Source: Candidatus Sulfurimonas baltica (lineage in GTDB: Bacteria; Campylobacterota; Campylobacteria; Campylobacterales; Sulfurimonadaceae). From it: a stretch of 64,000 nucleotides of DNA. Below, piece by piece: positions 36,805-44,988 of the stretch. Every line of letters begins with the position of its first letter. Position 1 is the stretch's first letter. The DNA lies in the NCBI RefSeq assembly GCF_015265455.1, contig NZ_CP054492.1, positions 2,170,001-2,234,000 of the forward strand, in the 5' to 3' direction. Under the pieces are notes generated by a model that worked only from the letters and a program-made list of their open reading frames with translations, had not been told where the DNA came from and made no database searches. Position numbers and translations under genes: made by a program.

Positions 36805-37989
36805 TTAGGCGATTTTATCAATAAACTTATCTCTAACTTCTAGAAACTCATCCAAATTGTTAAAAAATATATCTACTAAATTTGGATCAAAATGTTTGCC
36901 GCTCTGCTCTTTAAACATCTTAAAAATACTCTCATCATCCCACGCTTTTTTATAGACTCTATCACTCCCGAGTGCATCAAATACATCTGCGAGAGCTGTT
37001 ATCCGCCCATAAATAGTAATCTCTTCACCTTTTAAGCCGTTTGGATACCCTGTGCCGTCATATTTTTCATGATGTTCGTGGGCTACTGTTGCAGCAATTT
37101 TAAGAAGTTGTTTGTCTGAATGTTTTAACATCTCATATCCAAGCTTTGCATGAGAATCCATTATTTTTCTCTCATGCTCATCAAATCTTCCTGGCTTATT
37201 TAAAATTGCATCAGCAATTCCAACTTTTCCTATGTCATGCATAGGACTTGCTTGCTTTAAAAGCTCGGCTTCATATTCATGCATTCCAGAGTGAAGGGCG
37301 AGTAGTTTTGAGTACTCTGCAACTCTTTTTACATGGTTGCCCGTCTCTTTGCTTCTGCTCTCGCCAATTGTACCCATAGTAAAAATAATCTCTTTTTGCG
37401 TCTCTTTTACATCTTTATTGAGAGATACTATCTCTATGATTTTTTCATTAACCTGATCTTCTAGATAGTTGTTTATACTCTCAAGTTCACTTTTTAACTC
37501 TTCAACCTCTTTTTGTGCTGTTATATTATGGCGAACTGCACTGTACCCTACATGTAACCCAGCGTCATTATAGTCTGCTTCAATATTGGCAGCCACCCAA
37601 TAGTACCCGCCGTCTTTTTTTTTGTTTTTTACTTCCCCAGACCACTTTTGCAAAGTATGAAGAGTATCCCACATCGCTTTAAAAGCTTCTTTTGGCATAT
37701 CTGGGTGTCTAACAATACTATGCGGTTTTCCTATAAGTTCGTAATCTTTGTAGCCGCTGACTTCGCAGAATGCTTCACTTACATGAGTAATAATGCCTGT
37801 TAAATCAGTTTTAGAAAATATTACATTTTTATCATACAGCTTTACATAGTTTATTAAATCTTTTGCTTTTTTTTCAATCTCTTTTTTCAAATGGTAGTTA
37901 TGTTTGATATTAAAGTAAAGTACAAATAATAAAATAAATGTAATTACAGTAGTCATTAAAAATAAATTTGTCATATCCGGTGAACCCAT
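36805..37989 (-). CDS. PAS/HD-GYP cyclic-di-GMP phosphodiesterase, membrane-bound
   Basis: The 394-residue protein has one N-terminal transmembrane helix (LFLMTTVITFILLFVLYF), an Aer-type PAS domain at about 55-165 (TDLTGIITHVSEAFCEVSGY, SIVRHPDMPKEAFKAMW, KKKDGGYYWVAANIE), a coiled-coil linker and an HD-GYP domain at about 205-390. The HD-GYP motifs are complete: GNHVKRVAEYS, MHDIGKVGIAD, HEHHEKYDGTGYPNGL and GRITALADVFDALGSDRVYK. It should hydrolyse c-di-GMP in response to a redox signal, the sensing part being inference. A GGGG ribosome site supports the start. It is convergent with the monohaem cytochrome gene. Confidence 0.93.
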   Translation of the reverse strand: MGSPDMTNLFLMTTVITFILLFVLYFNIKHNYHLKKEIEKKAKDLINYVKLYDKNVIFSKTDLTGIITHVSEAFCEVSGYKDYELIGKPHSIVRHPDMPKEAFKAMWDTLHTLQKWSGEVKNKKKDGGYYWVAANIEADYNDAGLHVGYSAVRHNITAQKEVEELKSELESINNYLEDQVNEKIIEIVSLNKDVKETQKEIIFTMGTIGESRSKETGNHVKRVAEYSKLLALHSGMHEYEAELLKQASPMHDIGKVGIADAILNKPGRFDEHERKIMDSHAKLGYEMLKHSDKQLLKIAATVAHEHHEKYDGTGYPNGLKGEEITIYGRITALADVFDALGSDRVYKKAWDDESIFKMFKEQSGKHFDPNLVDIFFNNLDEFLEVRDKFIDKIA

Positions 37990-38081
37990 GAATTACCCCA
38001 AGAAATAAATTTTATATATTTAACAAAGATTATAACCAAAAAAAACAAGAAAACTTACAAGAAAATTAAAGTTTATCTAGC

Positions 38082-38525
38082 CTATTCTGAGAAATCTCTC
38101 TCCCAAAAAAAATCTATCCAGTCATCTGCTTCATTTATCCAAAAGTCTGGCTCATAAATAGATGTTTTTTTATAAAAAAGAGTTGCGGACTGAAACTCAA
38201 CATCTTTAAAACAACCTCTCAAATGTTTCATAATTTCATTTAAGGTATCACCACTATCTGCTATATCATCAACAACAAGCACTTTTTTTATATCTGTGAA
38301 CTCAGCACTTCCAAATATAGTCAGTTCTTCTCTTTTACAAGTATCATCATAAAGTTCGGTTCTTATACTTTGAACATCCCTTATATTAAGCCCCTCAGCC
38401 ATTGCATGTGAAAGAGTAAGCCCACCTCTTGCTACTGCGACTATCGCATCAAACTCAAAGTTTTTAACCTGCGAAATCAATCTGTTTGTATCATTTTTAA
38501 AATTTTCATAAGAGTAATATTTCAT
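38082..38525 (-). CDS. Purine-type phosphoribosyltransferase
   Basis: The 147-residue protein has the PRPP-binding motif VLVVDDIADSGDTLNEI and AIVAVARGGLTLSHAMA near the N-terminus, the layout of xanthine/hypoxanthine-guanine phosphoribosyltransferases of the Gpt type, which salvage purine bases. The substrate-specificity end, DFWINEADDWIDFFWERD, resembles the Gpt family's Trp-rich C-terminus. A TATAAT on the minus strand at 38537-38532 ends six bases before the ATG, and no ribosome site is seen, so the message may be leaderless. It is transcribed divergently from the lipoprotein pair. Confidence 0.87.
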   Translation of the reverse strand: MKYYSYENFKNDTNRLISQVKNFEFDAIVAVARGGLTLSHAMAEGLNIRDVQSIRTELYDDTCKREELTIFGSAEFTDIKKVLVVDDIADSGDTLNEIMKHLRGCFKDVEFQSATLFYKKTSIYEPDFWINEADDWIDFFWERDFSE

Positions 38526-38585
38526 AATCGTATTATACTAGTTTAAAATTATTTTGATAGAATTCTTTCAAAACAAGGACAATAA

Positions 38586-39575
38586 ATGTATAAAAATATT
38601 CTACTGGCACTTTTAATAGCACTCATTGCCGGTTGTTCTTCTCAGCCTCAACCCAAGCCTGAAACTATTCCAGCGTGGTATACAAATATACCAAAAGACA
38701 ATTTACTTCTTTATGCTGTTGGAACATCAGACACAATTGAAAAAGCAAAAAATATTGCAATCTCTTCTATGAGAAACTCCATAAGTAACGAGCTAGATGA
38801 ATCTTTTAAAAGTTCTTCACATCTGCTTCAACCTTTAGATAGTAAAACACTAAAAAAGATTTCAGAACAAAATTTAGATATTTCAAAAAAGTTGTATCTA
38901 AATCATACAAAACTAGTAAAATCAAAAAAATACAAAGGTGAAGTTTTCGTCATAATAAGCATATATAAAGAAGAGATATATCAATCACTGAAAATAATTT
39001 CTGATGCTAAGATGGCACGCGTTAAACAAGAAAAAAGTTTAGTAGCTGCAAAATCCGACATAGAAAAATTTGTTGCTCTTGACCCGCTTATGTCAGAATA
39101 CCCTACACTTGCATCACTGACCGGATATAAAGAGTTGCTGAAATATACGTATAATGCAGATGATGAATTTAGATTTTTAAAAATTTTGAAAGATGAATAT
39201 GATGAAATAAAATCAAATCTCAACATATATATTTTAGCAGATGGTAATTCAAGATTTTTCTCGTCATTTGTAAAAAATGCCTTAGATGAGAAGGATATCA
39301 ATATTGCAAATAACACAGAGAATAAAAACTCTTTTAAACTTCTCGTAACATCAAAAACTGATGAATCTCAGGAGTACAGTTTTCATAAATCTAAATCTCT
39401 TGTAAAATTTACTCTACTGGATAAAGATAAAAATGAAGTGGCATTTAGACAACATACATTTATTGGTAAATCCAGAAAAAACCAAACAGAAGCAAAAGAA
39501 CAAGCAGCAGTTAATCTAAGGAATAAAATAAATCAACTTGGTATTTTTGACTTTATTGGAATTAAAAAGCATTAA
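38586..39575 (+). CDS. LPP20-like lipoprotein
   Basis: The 329-residue product has a lipoprotein signal (MYKNILLALLIALIAGCSS) with lipid-accepting Cys17. The following PAWYTNIPKDNLLLYAVGTSDTIEKAKNIAISSMRNSIS matches the start of LPP20-type domains, named for the Helicobacter pylori 20 kDa lipoprotein; the C-terminal part (about 200-329) is a second, poorly characterised domain. Function is unknown, probably outer-membrane or periplasmic. An AAGGAC ribosome site is present. A second LPP20-type gene follows 72 bases later. Confidence 0.8.
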   Translation: MYKNILLALLIALIAGCSSQPQPKPETIPAWYTNIPKDNLLLYAVGTSDTIEKAKNIAISSMRNSISNELDESFKSSSHLLQPLDSKTLKKISEQNLDISKKLYLNHTKLVKSKKYKGEVFVIISIYKEEIYQSLKIISDAKMARVKQEKSLVAAKSDIEKFVALDPLMSEYPTLASLTGYKELLKYTYNADDEFRFLKILKDEYDEIKSNLNIYILADGNSRFFSSFVKNALDEKDINIANNTENKNSFKLLVTSKTDESQEYSFHKSKSLVKFTLLDKDKNEVAFRQHTFIGKSRKNQTEAKEQAAVNLRNKINQLGIFDFIGIKKH

Positions 39576-39647
39576 TAGAGCTTTGTTAGTAAATATCATT
39601 TAAGATTAAAACTGATACAATCATTTCAAATAAAAGGAGAGATATAA

Positions 39648-40229
39648 ATGACTAAAATTATTTCATCAATCGCGCTGGCAGGTCTGTTGGTAGCTACTAT
39701 CACCGGATGTGGGAAAAAAGACGTTAAACCTGCGGATATCGAGTTCAACAATATCTGTAAGCAAGAGAATGTACAAGCTCCTGATTGGACATGTAGACCT
39801 TCAGCAGATGGTGCATATGCTGGGGTTGGAGTTGCTCAAAAAAGTGCTGCCGGTATGGGTCACATGAGACGAGTTGCTGTAGCAAACGGTCGCTCAGATT
39901 TAGCTCAGCAAATCAGTACACTTGTAAAAGATAAAATTTCTTTATATACAGGTACAACTGGTGTTGCCGGAAGTGAAACTGTAGATCAAACTACAGAGGC
40001 TGTTACAAAACAAGTTGCAAAAGTTGACCTAGTTGGTTCAAAATCCATTGACACTTGGAATGCTCCGTCTGGTGCACTTTATATGCTAGTGACTGTATCA
40101 AAACAATCTGCTAATGAACAAATTAAAAATAATCTTGCAACAAGTTTTAAAAATGACCAAGCCCTATGGCAACAGTTTAAAGCTAAGAATGCTTTAGAAG
40201 GTTTAGAAAAAGAATTTTCTGACAATTAG
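39648..40229 (+). CDS. LPP20-family lipoprotein
   Basis: The 193-residue product has signal peptide MTKIISSIALAGLLVATITGCGKK with lipobox ITGC. The mature part (APDWTCRP, AGVGVAQKSAAGMGHMRRVAVANGRSDLAQQI, SIDTWNAPSGALYMLVTVSKQ) fits the LPP20 family, known in Helicobacter as a surface-exposed lipoprotein; its job here is unknown. An AGGAGAG site gives strong initiation. A perfect 11-bp stem-loop follows its stop. Together with the previous gene it forms a lipoprotein pair with related N-terminal domains. Confidence 0.85.
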   Translation: MTKIISSIALAGLLVATITGCGKKDVKPADIEFNNICKQENVQAPDWTCRPSADGAYAGVGVAQKSAAGMGHMRRVAVANGRSDLAQQISTLVKDKISLYTGTTGVAGSETVDQTTEAVTKQVAKVDLVGSKSIDTWNAPSGALYMLVTVSKQSANEQIKNNLATSFKNDQALWQQFKAKNALEGLEKEFSDN

Positions 40230-40234
40230 TGACT

Positions 40235-40259
40235 TAAACTCCTTCTCTGAAGGAGTTTA
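40235..40259 (+). terminator. Stem-loop after the LPP20-family gene
   Basis: The arms TAAACTCCTTC (40235-40245) and GAAGGAGTTTA (40249-40259) pair perfectly across a three-base loop, six bases after the stop codon. The downstream sequence is not a clear T-tract, so efficiency is uncertain. Confidence 0.65.
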
Positions 40260-40304
40260 CTAAGACAACATTTCAACTCCTCAACTTTAACTATTTAATT
40301 TAGA

Positions 40305-40310
40305 TATAAT
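40305..40310 (+). promoter_or_regulatory. Probable -10 hexamer (TATAAT) for der
   Basis: TATAAT preceded by TAGA lies 47 bases upstream of the der start; the intervening leader has AAAGCAAGGC as a weak ribosome site. Confidence 0.5.
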
Positions 40311-40356
40311 TCCAAATAAACTACAAATATTTCTTCACTAAAGCAAGGCAAAAAAC

Positions 40357-41850
40357 ATGAAAAAAATTGCAATTATTGGTCGTCCTAATGTTGGTAAAAG
40401 TTCACTTTTCAACAGACTAGTTAAAAAAAGAGACGCTATTACATCTGAGCAGGCGGGTACAACCAGAGATGTTAAAAGACGACCTGTAACTATCATAAAC
40501 AAACAGGCACTACTGTTGGATACCGGTGGTTTAGATAAGGGTTGTGAGTTATTTGACAAGATTAAAGAGATGTCACTTAAAGCAGCTTATCAAGCCGATA
40601 TCATTCTTTATATGGTTGATGGAAAAGGTTTACCAGAAGATGAAGATAAAAAACTTTTTTATGAACTTCAAACTATGGGTAAAGATGTAGCTCTAATTGT
40701 AAATAAAATAGACAACGATAAAATGAAAGAGAAACTTTGGGATTTCTATGAGTTTGGAACAGATGCGATATTTGGCATATCTGTAGCTCATAACAGAAAT
40801 ACTGTCAACCTTCTTGAGTGGATTGGAAGTAAAATTCCAGATTCTGACATCATAAAAGATGAAGAAGATTCAGATGAAGATGATGTAAATGTAATAGAAG
40901 AAGACTTAAGTGATGAAGATTTCTTTGCTAATATAGAAAATCAAGATGAAGAAGATGATGGATTTACATATTGGGATGAAGATGAGATGGACGGTATCGT
41001 TGATGATGACTCTATCTTTGCTCAAAACGACAAGATAAAAGAGTTTAATGAAGATGATGTAAATCACATTAAAATCTCTATTATTGGTCGAACAAACGTT
41101 GGTAAAAGTTCACTTTTGAATGCACTTCTTGGTGAAGAGCGCTCAGTTGTAAGTAGCGTAGCAGGTACAACAATAGATCCTATTGATGAGAGTATTGACT
41201 ATAAAGGAAAACAGCTTACATTTGTAGATACAGCTGGTCTTAGACGTCGCGGTAAAATAGTCGGTATAGAAAAATTTGCTCTTATGAGAACAACAGAGAT
41301 GTTGGAAAATTCCAATATGGCACTTGTGGTATTAGATGCAAGTGAACCATTTTTAGACCTTGATGAAAAAATTGCGGGTCTTGTAGACAGCAACAGACTT
41401 GCTTGTATAATCGTTCTAAATAAGTGGGATATATCAAAAAGAGATGAGCATGATAAAATAATTCAAAGCGTAAGAGATAGATTTAAATTTTTGGCTTATG
41501 CACCAATTATTACACTGTCCGCAAAATCACATCAAAGAGTTGATAAACTTAATGATATGATTTTAGAGATAAACGAAAACTACTCACAGCGTATTACAAC
41601 TTCACAACTAAATGATGCTATGGAAAAAGCGATGAGAAAACATCATCTTCCAAGTATGCATGGTCAAGTTATTAGAATCTACTATGCAACTCAGTATGAG
41701 ACTAGACCACCAAAAATTGCAATTGTAATGAATAAACCAAAAGGTCTCCACTTTACATATAGAAGATACTTAACAAATAAACTAAGAGAGTCTTTCAACT
41801 TTACGGGAACGCCAGTCTTGTTTAAAGCGAAAAAAAGAGGCGAAAAGTAA
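40357..41850 (+). CDS. der: Ribosome-assembly GTPase Der (EngA)
   Basis: Der is an essential double-GTPase needed for 50S subunit maturation. The first G domain has GRPNVGKSSLFNRL, a DTGGL G3 motif and NKID; the second begins at about residue 230 with GRTNVGKSSLLNALL, DTAGLRRRGK and NKWD. The C-terminal KH-like domain is at about 410-497 (LPSMHGQVIRIYYATQYETRPP). Between the G domains lies a very acidic linker of roughly 55 residues (about 168-225) dominated by Asp and Glu. It has its own promoter and is followed by a stem-loop. Confidence 0.97.
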   Translation: MKKIAIIGRPNVGKSSLFNRLVKKRDAITSEQAGTTRDVKRRPVTIINKQALLLDTGGLDKGCELFDKIKEMSLKAAYQADIILYMVDGKGLPEDEDKKLFYELQTMGKDVALIVNKIDNDKMKEKLWDFYEFGTDAIFGISVAHNRNTVNLLEWIGSKIPDSDIIKDEEDSDEDDVNVIEEDLSDEDFFANIENQDEEDDGFTYWDEDEMDGIVDDDSIFAQNDKIKEFNEDDVNHIKISIIGRTNVGKSSLLNALLGEERSVVSSVAGTTIDPIDESIDYKGKQLTFVDTAGLRRRGKIVGIEKFALMRTTEMLENSNMALVVLDASEPFLDLDEKIAGLVDSNRLACIIVLNKWDISKRDEHDKIIQSVRDRFKFLAYAPIITLSAKSHQRVDKLNDMILEINENYSQRITTSQLNDAMEKAMRKHHLPSMHGQVIRIYYATQYETRPPKIAIVMNKPKGLHFTYRRYLTNKLRESFNFTGTPVLFKAKKRGEK

Positions 41851-41855
41851 GAATT

Positions 41856-41883
41856 GAAGCCAAAACCCAAAGGGTTTAACTTC
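41856..41883 (+). terminator. Stem-loop after der
   Basis: GAAG and CTTC (41856-41859, 41880-41883) flank the perfect inner stem AAACCC-AAA-GGGTTT (41863-41877), just after the der stop. It merges with the dispersed repeat at 41884, whose second hairpin could also end transcription from the convergent hemJ gene. Confidence 0.6.
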
Positions 41884-41935
41884 AGTGACCACAGCGGTCC
41901 GAGCGAAGTAAAAGGGACGAGTCCCTTTTGCGGAC
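41884..41935 (+). repeat. 52-bp dispersed intergenic repeat, copy B
   Basis: This unit matches 31759-31810 (other strand) in 47 of 52 positions. It contains a perfect nine-base-pair hairpin AAAAGGGAC-GA-GTCCCTTTT (41911-41929 region) where copy A has mismatches. It lies between the convergent der and hemJ genes, where a two-way terminator would be expected. Confidence 0.85.
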
Positions 41936-41940
41936 TAATG

Positions 41941-42363
41941 CTAGAAGGGTTTAAAAATCACCATACCAACAATTACTAAAATAAGAAGTGTTGGTACTTC
42001 ATTATATATTCTAAAATATTTTCCACTTTTAAAACATTTATCTTCTAAGAACTGTTTTCTAAAATAATCCATAGAAAAAAAGTATGCTATCAAAAATGCC
42101 ACAAAAAGAATTTTAGCATGCAACCAAGCATTGCCACTAAGACCTATCTCATAACTCATATAAGCACCAGTTAGAAGTGTTGCCCACATAGCTGGAACAC
42201 CAATATATTTATATATTTTCATCTCCATTACTTTTACAACTTCAACAAAACCCTTATTATCAATATTTTCTGCGTGATAAACAAAGAGTCTTGGCATGTA
42301 AAACAACACGGCAAACCATGAAGTAAATGACAATATATGAAACCAAATTATCCAGCTATACAT
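41941..42363 (-). CDS. hemJ: Protoporphyrinogen IX oxidase, HemJ type
   Basis: HemJ oxidises protoporphyrinogen IX to protoporphyrin IX in the membrane, replacing HemG or HemY. The 140-residue protein has four transmembrane helices and the family signature: WIIWFHILSFTSWFAVLFYMPRLFVYH at the N-terminus (His and Arg conserved) and AWLHAKILFVAFLIAYF in the centre. The start overlaps the stop of the short hpf gene as TAATG, so they are co-translated. hemB and hemD also occur in the window, but not adjacent. Confidence 0.93.
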   Translation of the reverse strand: MYSWIIWFHILSFTSWFAVLFYMPRLFVYHAENIDNKGFVEVVKVMEMKIYKYIGVPAMWATLLTGAYMSYEIGLSGNAWLHAKILFVAFLIAYFFSMDYFRKQFLEDKCFKSGKYFRIYNEVPTLLILVIVGMVIFKPF

Positions 42364-42692
42364 TAGTTATCTAATATCTCTAAGTCTTTCATTCCGGTAC
42401 TTTTATGTGAAACTATTTTTTCATGTAAACGGCGAAGTGCTGTTGTAGCTCTGTCTATTGCTAAGTCAATCGCAGCATCCAAGTTATCATCTACTTGAGA
42501 AATAACAACTGGTTTAGCATGAGCAACATGAATATCAAATTCTATTGAAACACCTTTTTTTTCAGCCTGTACATGAACATTTACAGATGTAATTTCTAGA
42601 GAATATTTTTTGAAACTCTCAATCGCTGATTCAATGTGAGCTCTTGTGCTCGACTGTAGTGTAATGTCTTTTGCGTGTACTTGTACGTTCAT
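42363..42692 (-). CDS. Ribosome hibernation factor, short form
   Basis: The 109-residue protein corresponds to the N-terminal RaiA/HPF domain only (MNVQVHAKDITLQSSTRAHIE, VSIEFDIHVAHAKPVVI, AIDLAIDRATTALRRLHEK), with no C-terminal dimerisation domain. It is a paralogue of the long HPF at 23655. Short forms bind the 30S decoding centre and either promote or block 100S formation depending on type; which applies here cannot be told from sequence. An AAAGGAT site precedes the start. It is coupled to hemJ by a one-base overlap and divergent from trpS. Confidence 0.85.
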   Translation of the reverse strand: MNVQVHAKDITLQSSTRAHIESAIESFKKYSLEITSVNVHVQAEKKGVSIEFDIHVAHAKPVVISQVDDNLDAAIDLAIDRATTALRRLHEKIVSHKSTGMKDLEILDN

Positions 42693-42765
42693 AATAAATC
42701 CTTTTATAAAGTAGCGTAACTACTTCTATATAACCTATATCATAGCGAAATAAAGCTAAAAAATG

Positions 42766-42771
42766 TATAAT
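42766..42771 (+). promoter_or_regulatory. Probable -10 hexamer (TATAAT) for trpS
   Basis: TATAAT preceded by AAATG lies 36 bases before the trpS ATG at 42808, giving a leader of about 30 bases with a TTTTGGAG ribosome site. It falls inside a longer open frame, which argues against the upstream start at 42763. Confidence 0.55.
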
Positions 42772-42807
42772 GTCATAAAAAATTATCAATTATTTTGGAG
42801 TGTGCAT

Positions 42808-43773
42808 ATGAGAGTTTTAACTGGTATTCAGCCATCTGGCGACTTACACATAGGGAACTATTTTGGTTCTATCAAGCAGATGGTGGATGCTCAAAGAACA
42901 AGCCAAACATTTGCTTTTATAGCCAACTATCATGCGCAAACAAGTGTAACGGATGGAAAAAGACTAAGCGAACTCACAATGCAGTGCGCAACTGACTTTT
43001 TAGCACTTGGCATAGATCCGGACAAATCTACTTTTTGGGTTCAATCAGATGTTAAAGAAGTTTTAGAACTATATTGGGTATTGTCATCTTTTACACCCAT
43101 GGGATTACTAGAACGAGCTCATAGCTACAAAGACAAAACAGCACGTGGCCAAGCGACGAACCACTCTCTTTTTTCATATCCTGTTTTAATGGCAGCAGAT
43201 ATTTTACTGTTTAACTCTGAAGTGGTTCCTGTTGGCAAAGATCAAATTCAACATGTAGAGATAGCAAGAGATATTGCAACCAAGTTTAACAATCAATATG
43301 GTGAAATTTTAGTTATCCCTGAATTTCGTGTACAAGAAGATGTCCAGACAGTTCCAGGGATTGATGGACAAAAGATGTCAAAGAGTTATGGAAATATTGT
43401 TAATATATTCGGTGAAGAAAAAAAGCAACTAAAAACAATCAAAAAAATTGTTACTGAAAATGTAGCGATGCAAGAGCCAAAAGAGTATGCAAACTGTAAT
43501 GTTTACAATATGGCAAAGCTATTTTTAGAGGGTGATAACCTTTTAGAGCTTCAAGAGAGATACAAAAAAGGTGGTGAAGGGCATGGTCACTTTAAGATTT
43601 ATCTTGGAGAAGTTATGTGGGAATATTTTAGAGAGTTTAGAGAAAAACGTGAGTACTTTGAAAATAATCAAGATGAAGTAAGAAATATTTTAAATATTGG
43701 TGCAAACAAGGCAAGAGAGATAGCTCAGCCAACAATTGAGAAAATCAGATCTGCCACTGGGATAAGATACTAA
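42808..43773 (+). CDS. trpS: Tryptophanyl-tRNA synthetase
   Basis: TrpRS charges tRNA-Trp. The start at 42808 (MRVLTGIQPSGDLHIGNYFG) has GGAG eight bases upstream and gives 321 residues; the frame is open 15 codons further upstream but a promoter lies there. Class I motifs are HIGN in GDLHIGNYFGS and KMSKS in GQKMSKSYGNI. Other family segments are VPVGKDQIQHVEIARDIA and FWVQSDVKE. It is a monocistronic gene ending in a clear terminator hairpin. Confidence 0.97.
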   Translation: MRVLTGIQPSGDLHIGNYFGSIKQMVDAQRTSQTFAFIANYHAQTSVTDGKRLSELTMQCATDFLALGIDPDKSTFWVQSDVKEVLELYWVLSSFTPMGLLERAHSYKDKTARGQATNHSLFSYPVLMAADILLFNSEVVPVGKDQIQHVEIARDIATKFNNQYGEILVIPEFRVQEDVQTVPGIDGQKMSKSYGNIVNIFGEEKKQLKTIKKIVTENVAMQEPKEYANCNVYNMAKLFLEGDNLLELQERYKKGGEGHGHFKIYLGEVMWEYFREFREKREYFENNQDEVRNILNIGANKAREIAQPTIEKIRSATGIRY

Positions 43774-43785
43774 AAATATCTTATC
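43761..43785 (+). terminator. Intrinsic terminator of trpS
   Basis: The arms GATAAGATA (43761-43769) and TATCTTATC (43777-43785) pair perfectly, and the sequence CTTTAGTTTTTAC follows. The hairpin overlaps the trpS stop codon. It is also near the 3' end of the convergent cytochrome gene. Confidence 0.75.
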
Positions 43786-43794
43786 CTTTAGTTT

Positions 43795-44985
43795 TTACTT
43801 TAGCCTTATTTCTTTCGTGGTAATTAAGCTTTCTTTAGCCCAAATCTTATCTTTAAGCTTTAGTATAGAACGGACTTCATCATTAACTAATCGATAATAA
43901 AGCTCAACTTTAATACTTTTTGCACCTTTGACATTAGGAAGTTTAAATACTTTTTTACCATTAGCAGGAATACTCATATCTTCTGAAGCTTTTTCTGCCG
44001 CATGAGGGATTGTCGGCTTGCCACCTCTTCTTGTGTAATGAGTAGTCAAAGAGATTCTTTTATTTTTCATCTCTTTTGCACCATCTTTATATGTCACATC
44101 TATTATTAATTCTCTTGCTCCGAAGCCACTTGGAATATTATGAGGCTGTGGATTTGATATCTCAATAATTACATTGTTTTTTTTCTGAACTAAGTTGACA
44201 TCTAGAGCATCTTTCCACATACTAAATACATGTGCACCCTCAAAGCCATGCTTTCTTACATCTCGTTTTCTTACTTTTCCGTCATCTATTGGAAGTGTTG
44301 ATGCTGCACCTTCTACTCTTGGCCCCATATGGCAATCAACACAAGATTTTTTGCCTTTTTTATATTCTGAGAGCATATTTGTAAATACTAAACCTTTTAC
44401 TGATTTATCATTGGCATGGCAAACAAAACACAATTTATCTGAATCTTCATTCATAAAATCACGATATTGCGTTTTGTGATAAGGCGAATTAGCGTCTTTG
44501 TATGGTCCAGCCATTATTCCTGATTTCATCCATGTAACGCGATTCATCCCTCTTACTGATTCATCCCTGTCTGTATGTATCTTATCTATATTGTGACAAA
44601 CCACACAGTTTATTCCCTCATTAATTGAGTCGGAATTTACAGCTTTATTTATAGCAGAACCTTTATCTAAATTTAAGGCTACCATTATTTCATAGCTTTC
44701 ACTGGTGCCAGTAACAGAAATTCTTGGATTGTGACAAGTTGCACACTCAATCTTTACACTACTAAGACTTTTCCTTGTTTTTTTACTAATATAATCAATA
44801 GACGCTCTAAAGTATTCATCATTCTCATAGTGGCTTTTTGAATGTTGAGATTTTTCCCACTCTTCAACTATTGGCATATGACACGCCTGACATTTATCTG
44901 ATGTTTGAAATTTTTCATCAATTTTAACTACTTTGGCAGCACCTAACGATACAATAAGAGTTATAATTACCAATAATATTCTCAT
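43795..44985 (-). CDS. Periplasmic pentahaem c-type cytochrome
   Basis: The 396-residue product has a signal peptide (MRILLVIITLIVSLGAA) and five haem motifs: CQACH, CATCH, CVVCH, CFVCH and CVDCH, in the first 220 residues or so. The first sits in SDKCQACHMPIVEEWEKSQH, similar to the cytochrome c-554-like multihaem family. The C-terminal 170 residues (KKNNVIIEISNPQPHNIPSGFGARELIIDVTY split by position) are beta-rich and lack Cys. No membrane anchor is seen. Its redox partner is unknown. The AAAAGGTT site overlaps the end of argF, three bases upstream, so the two are co-transcribed. Confidence 0.9.
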   Translation of the reverse strand: MRILLVIITLIVSLGAAKVVKIDEKFQTSDKCQACHMPIVEEWEKSQHSKSHYENDEYFRASIDYISKKTRKSLSSVKIECATCHNPRISVTGTSESYEIMVALNLDKGSAINKAVNSDSINEGINCVVCHNIDKIHTDRDESVRGMNRVTWMKSGIMAGPYKDANSPYHKTQYRDFMNEDSDKLCFVCHANDKSVKGLVFTNMLSEYKKGKKSCVDCHMGPRVEGAASTLPIDDGKVRKRDVRKHGFEGAHVFSMWKDALDVNLVQKKNNVIIEISNPQPHNIPSGFGARELIIDVTYKDGAKEMKNKRISLTTHYTRRGGKPTIPHAAEKASEDMSIPANGKKVFKLPNVKGAKSIKVELYYRLVNDEVRSILKLKDKIWAKESLITTKEIRLK

Positions 44986-44988
44986 ACT

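Noticed and set aside
31759-41935. The two 52-bp inverted copies as ends of a 10-kb transposon
   Set aside because: The DNA between them holds ordinary housekeeping genes, no transposase, and no target duplication was noticed; related single elements occur elsewhere, so they are dispersed repeats.
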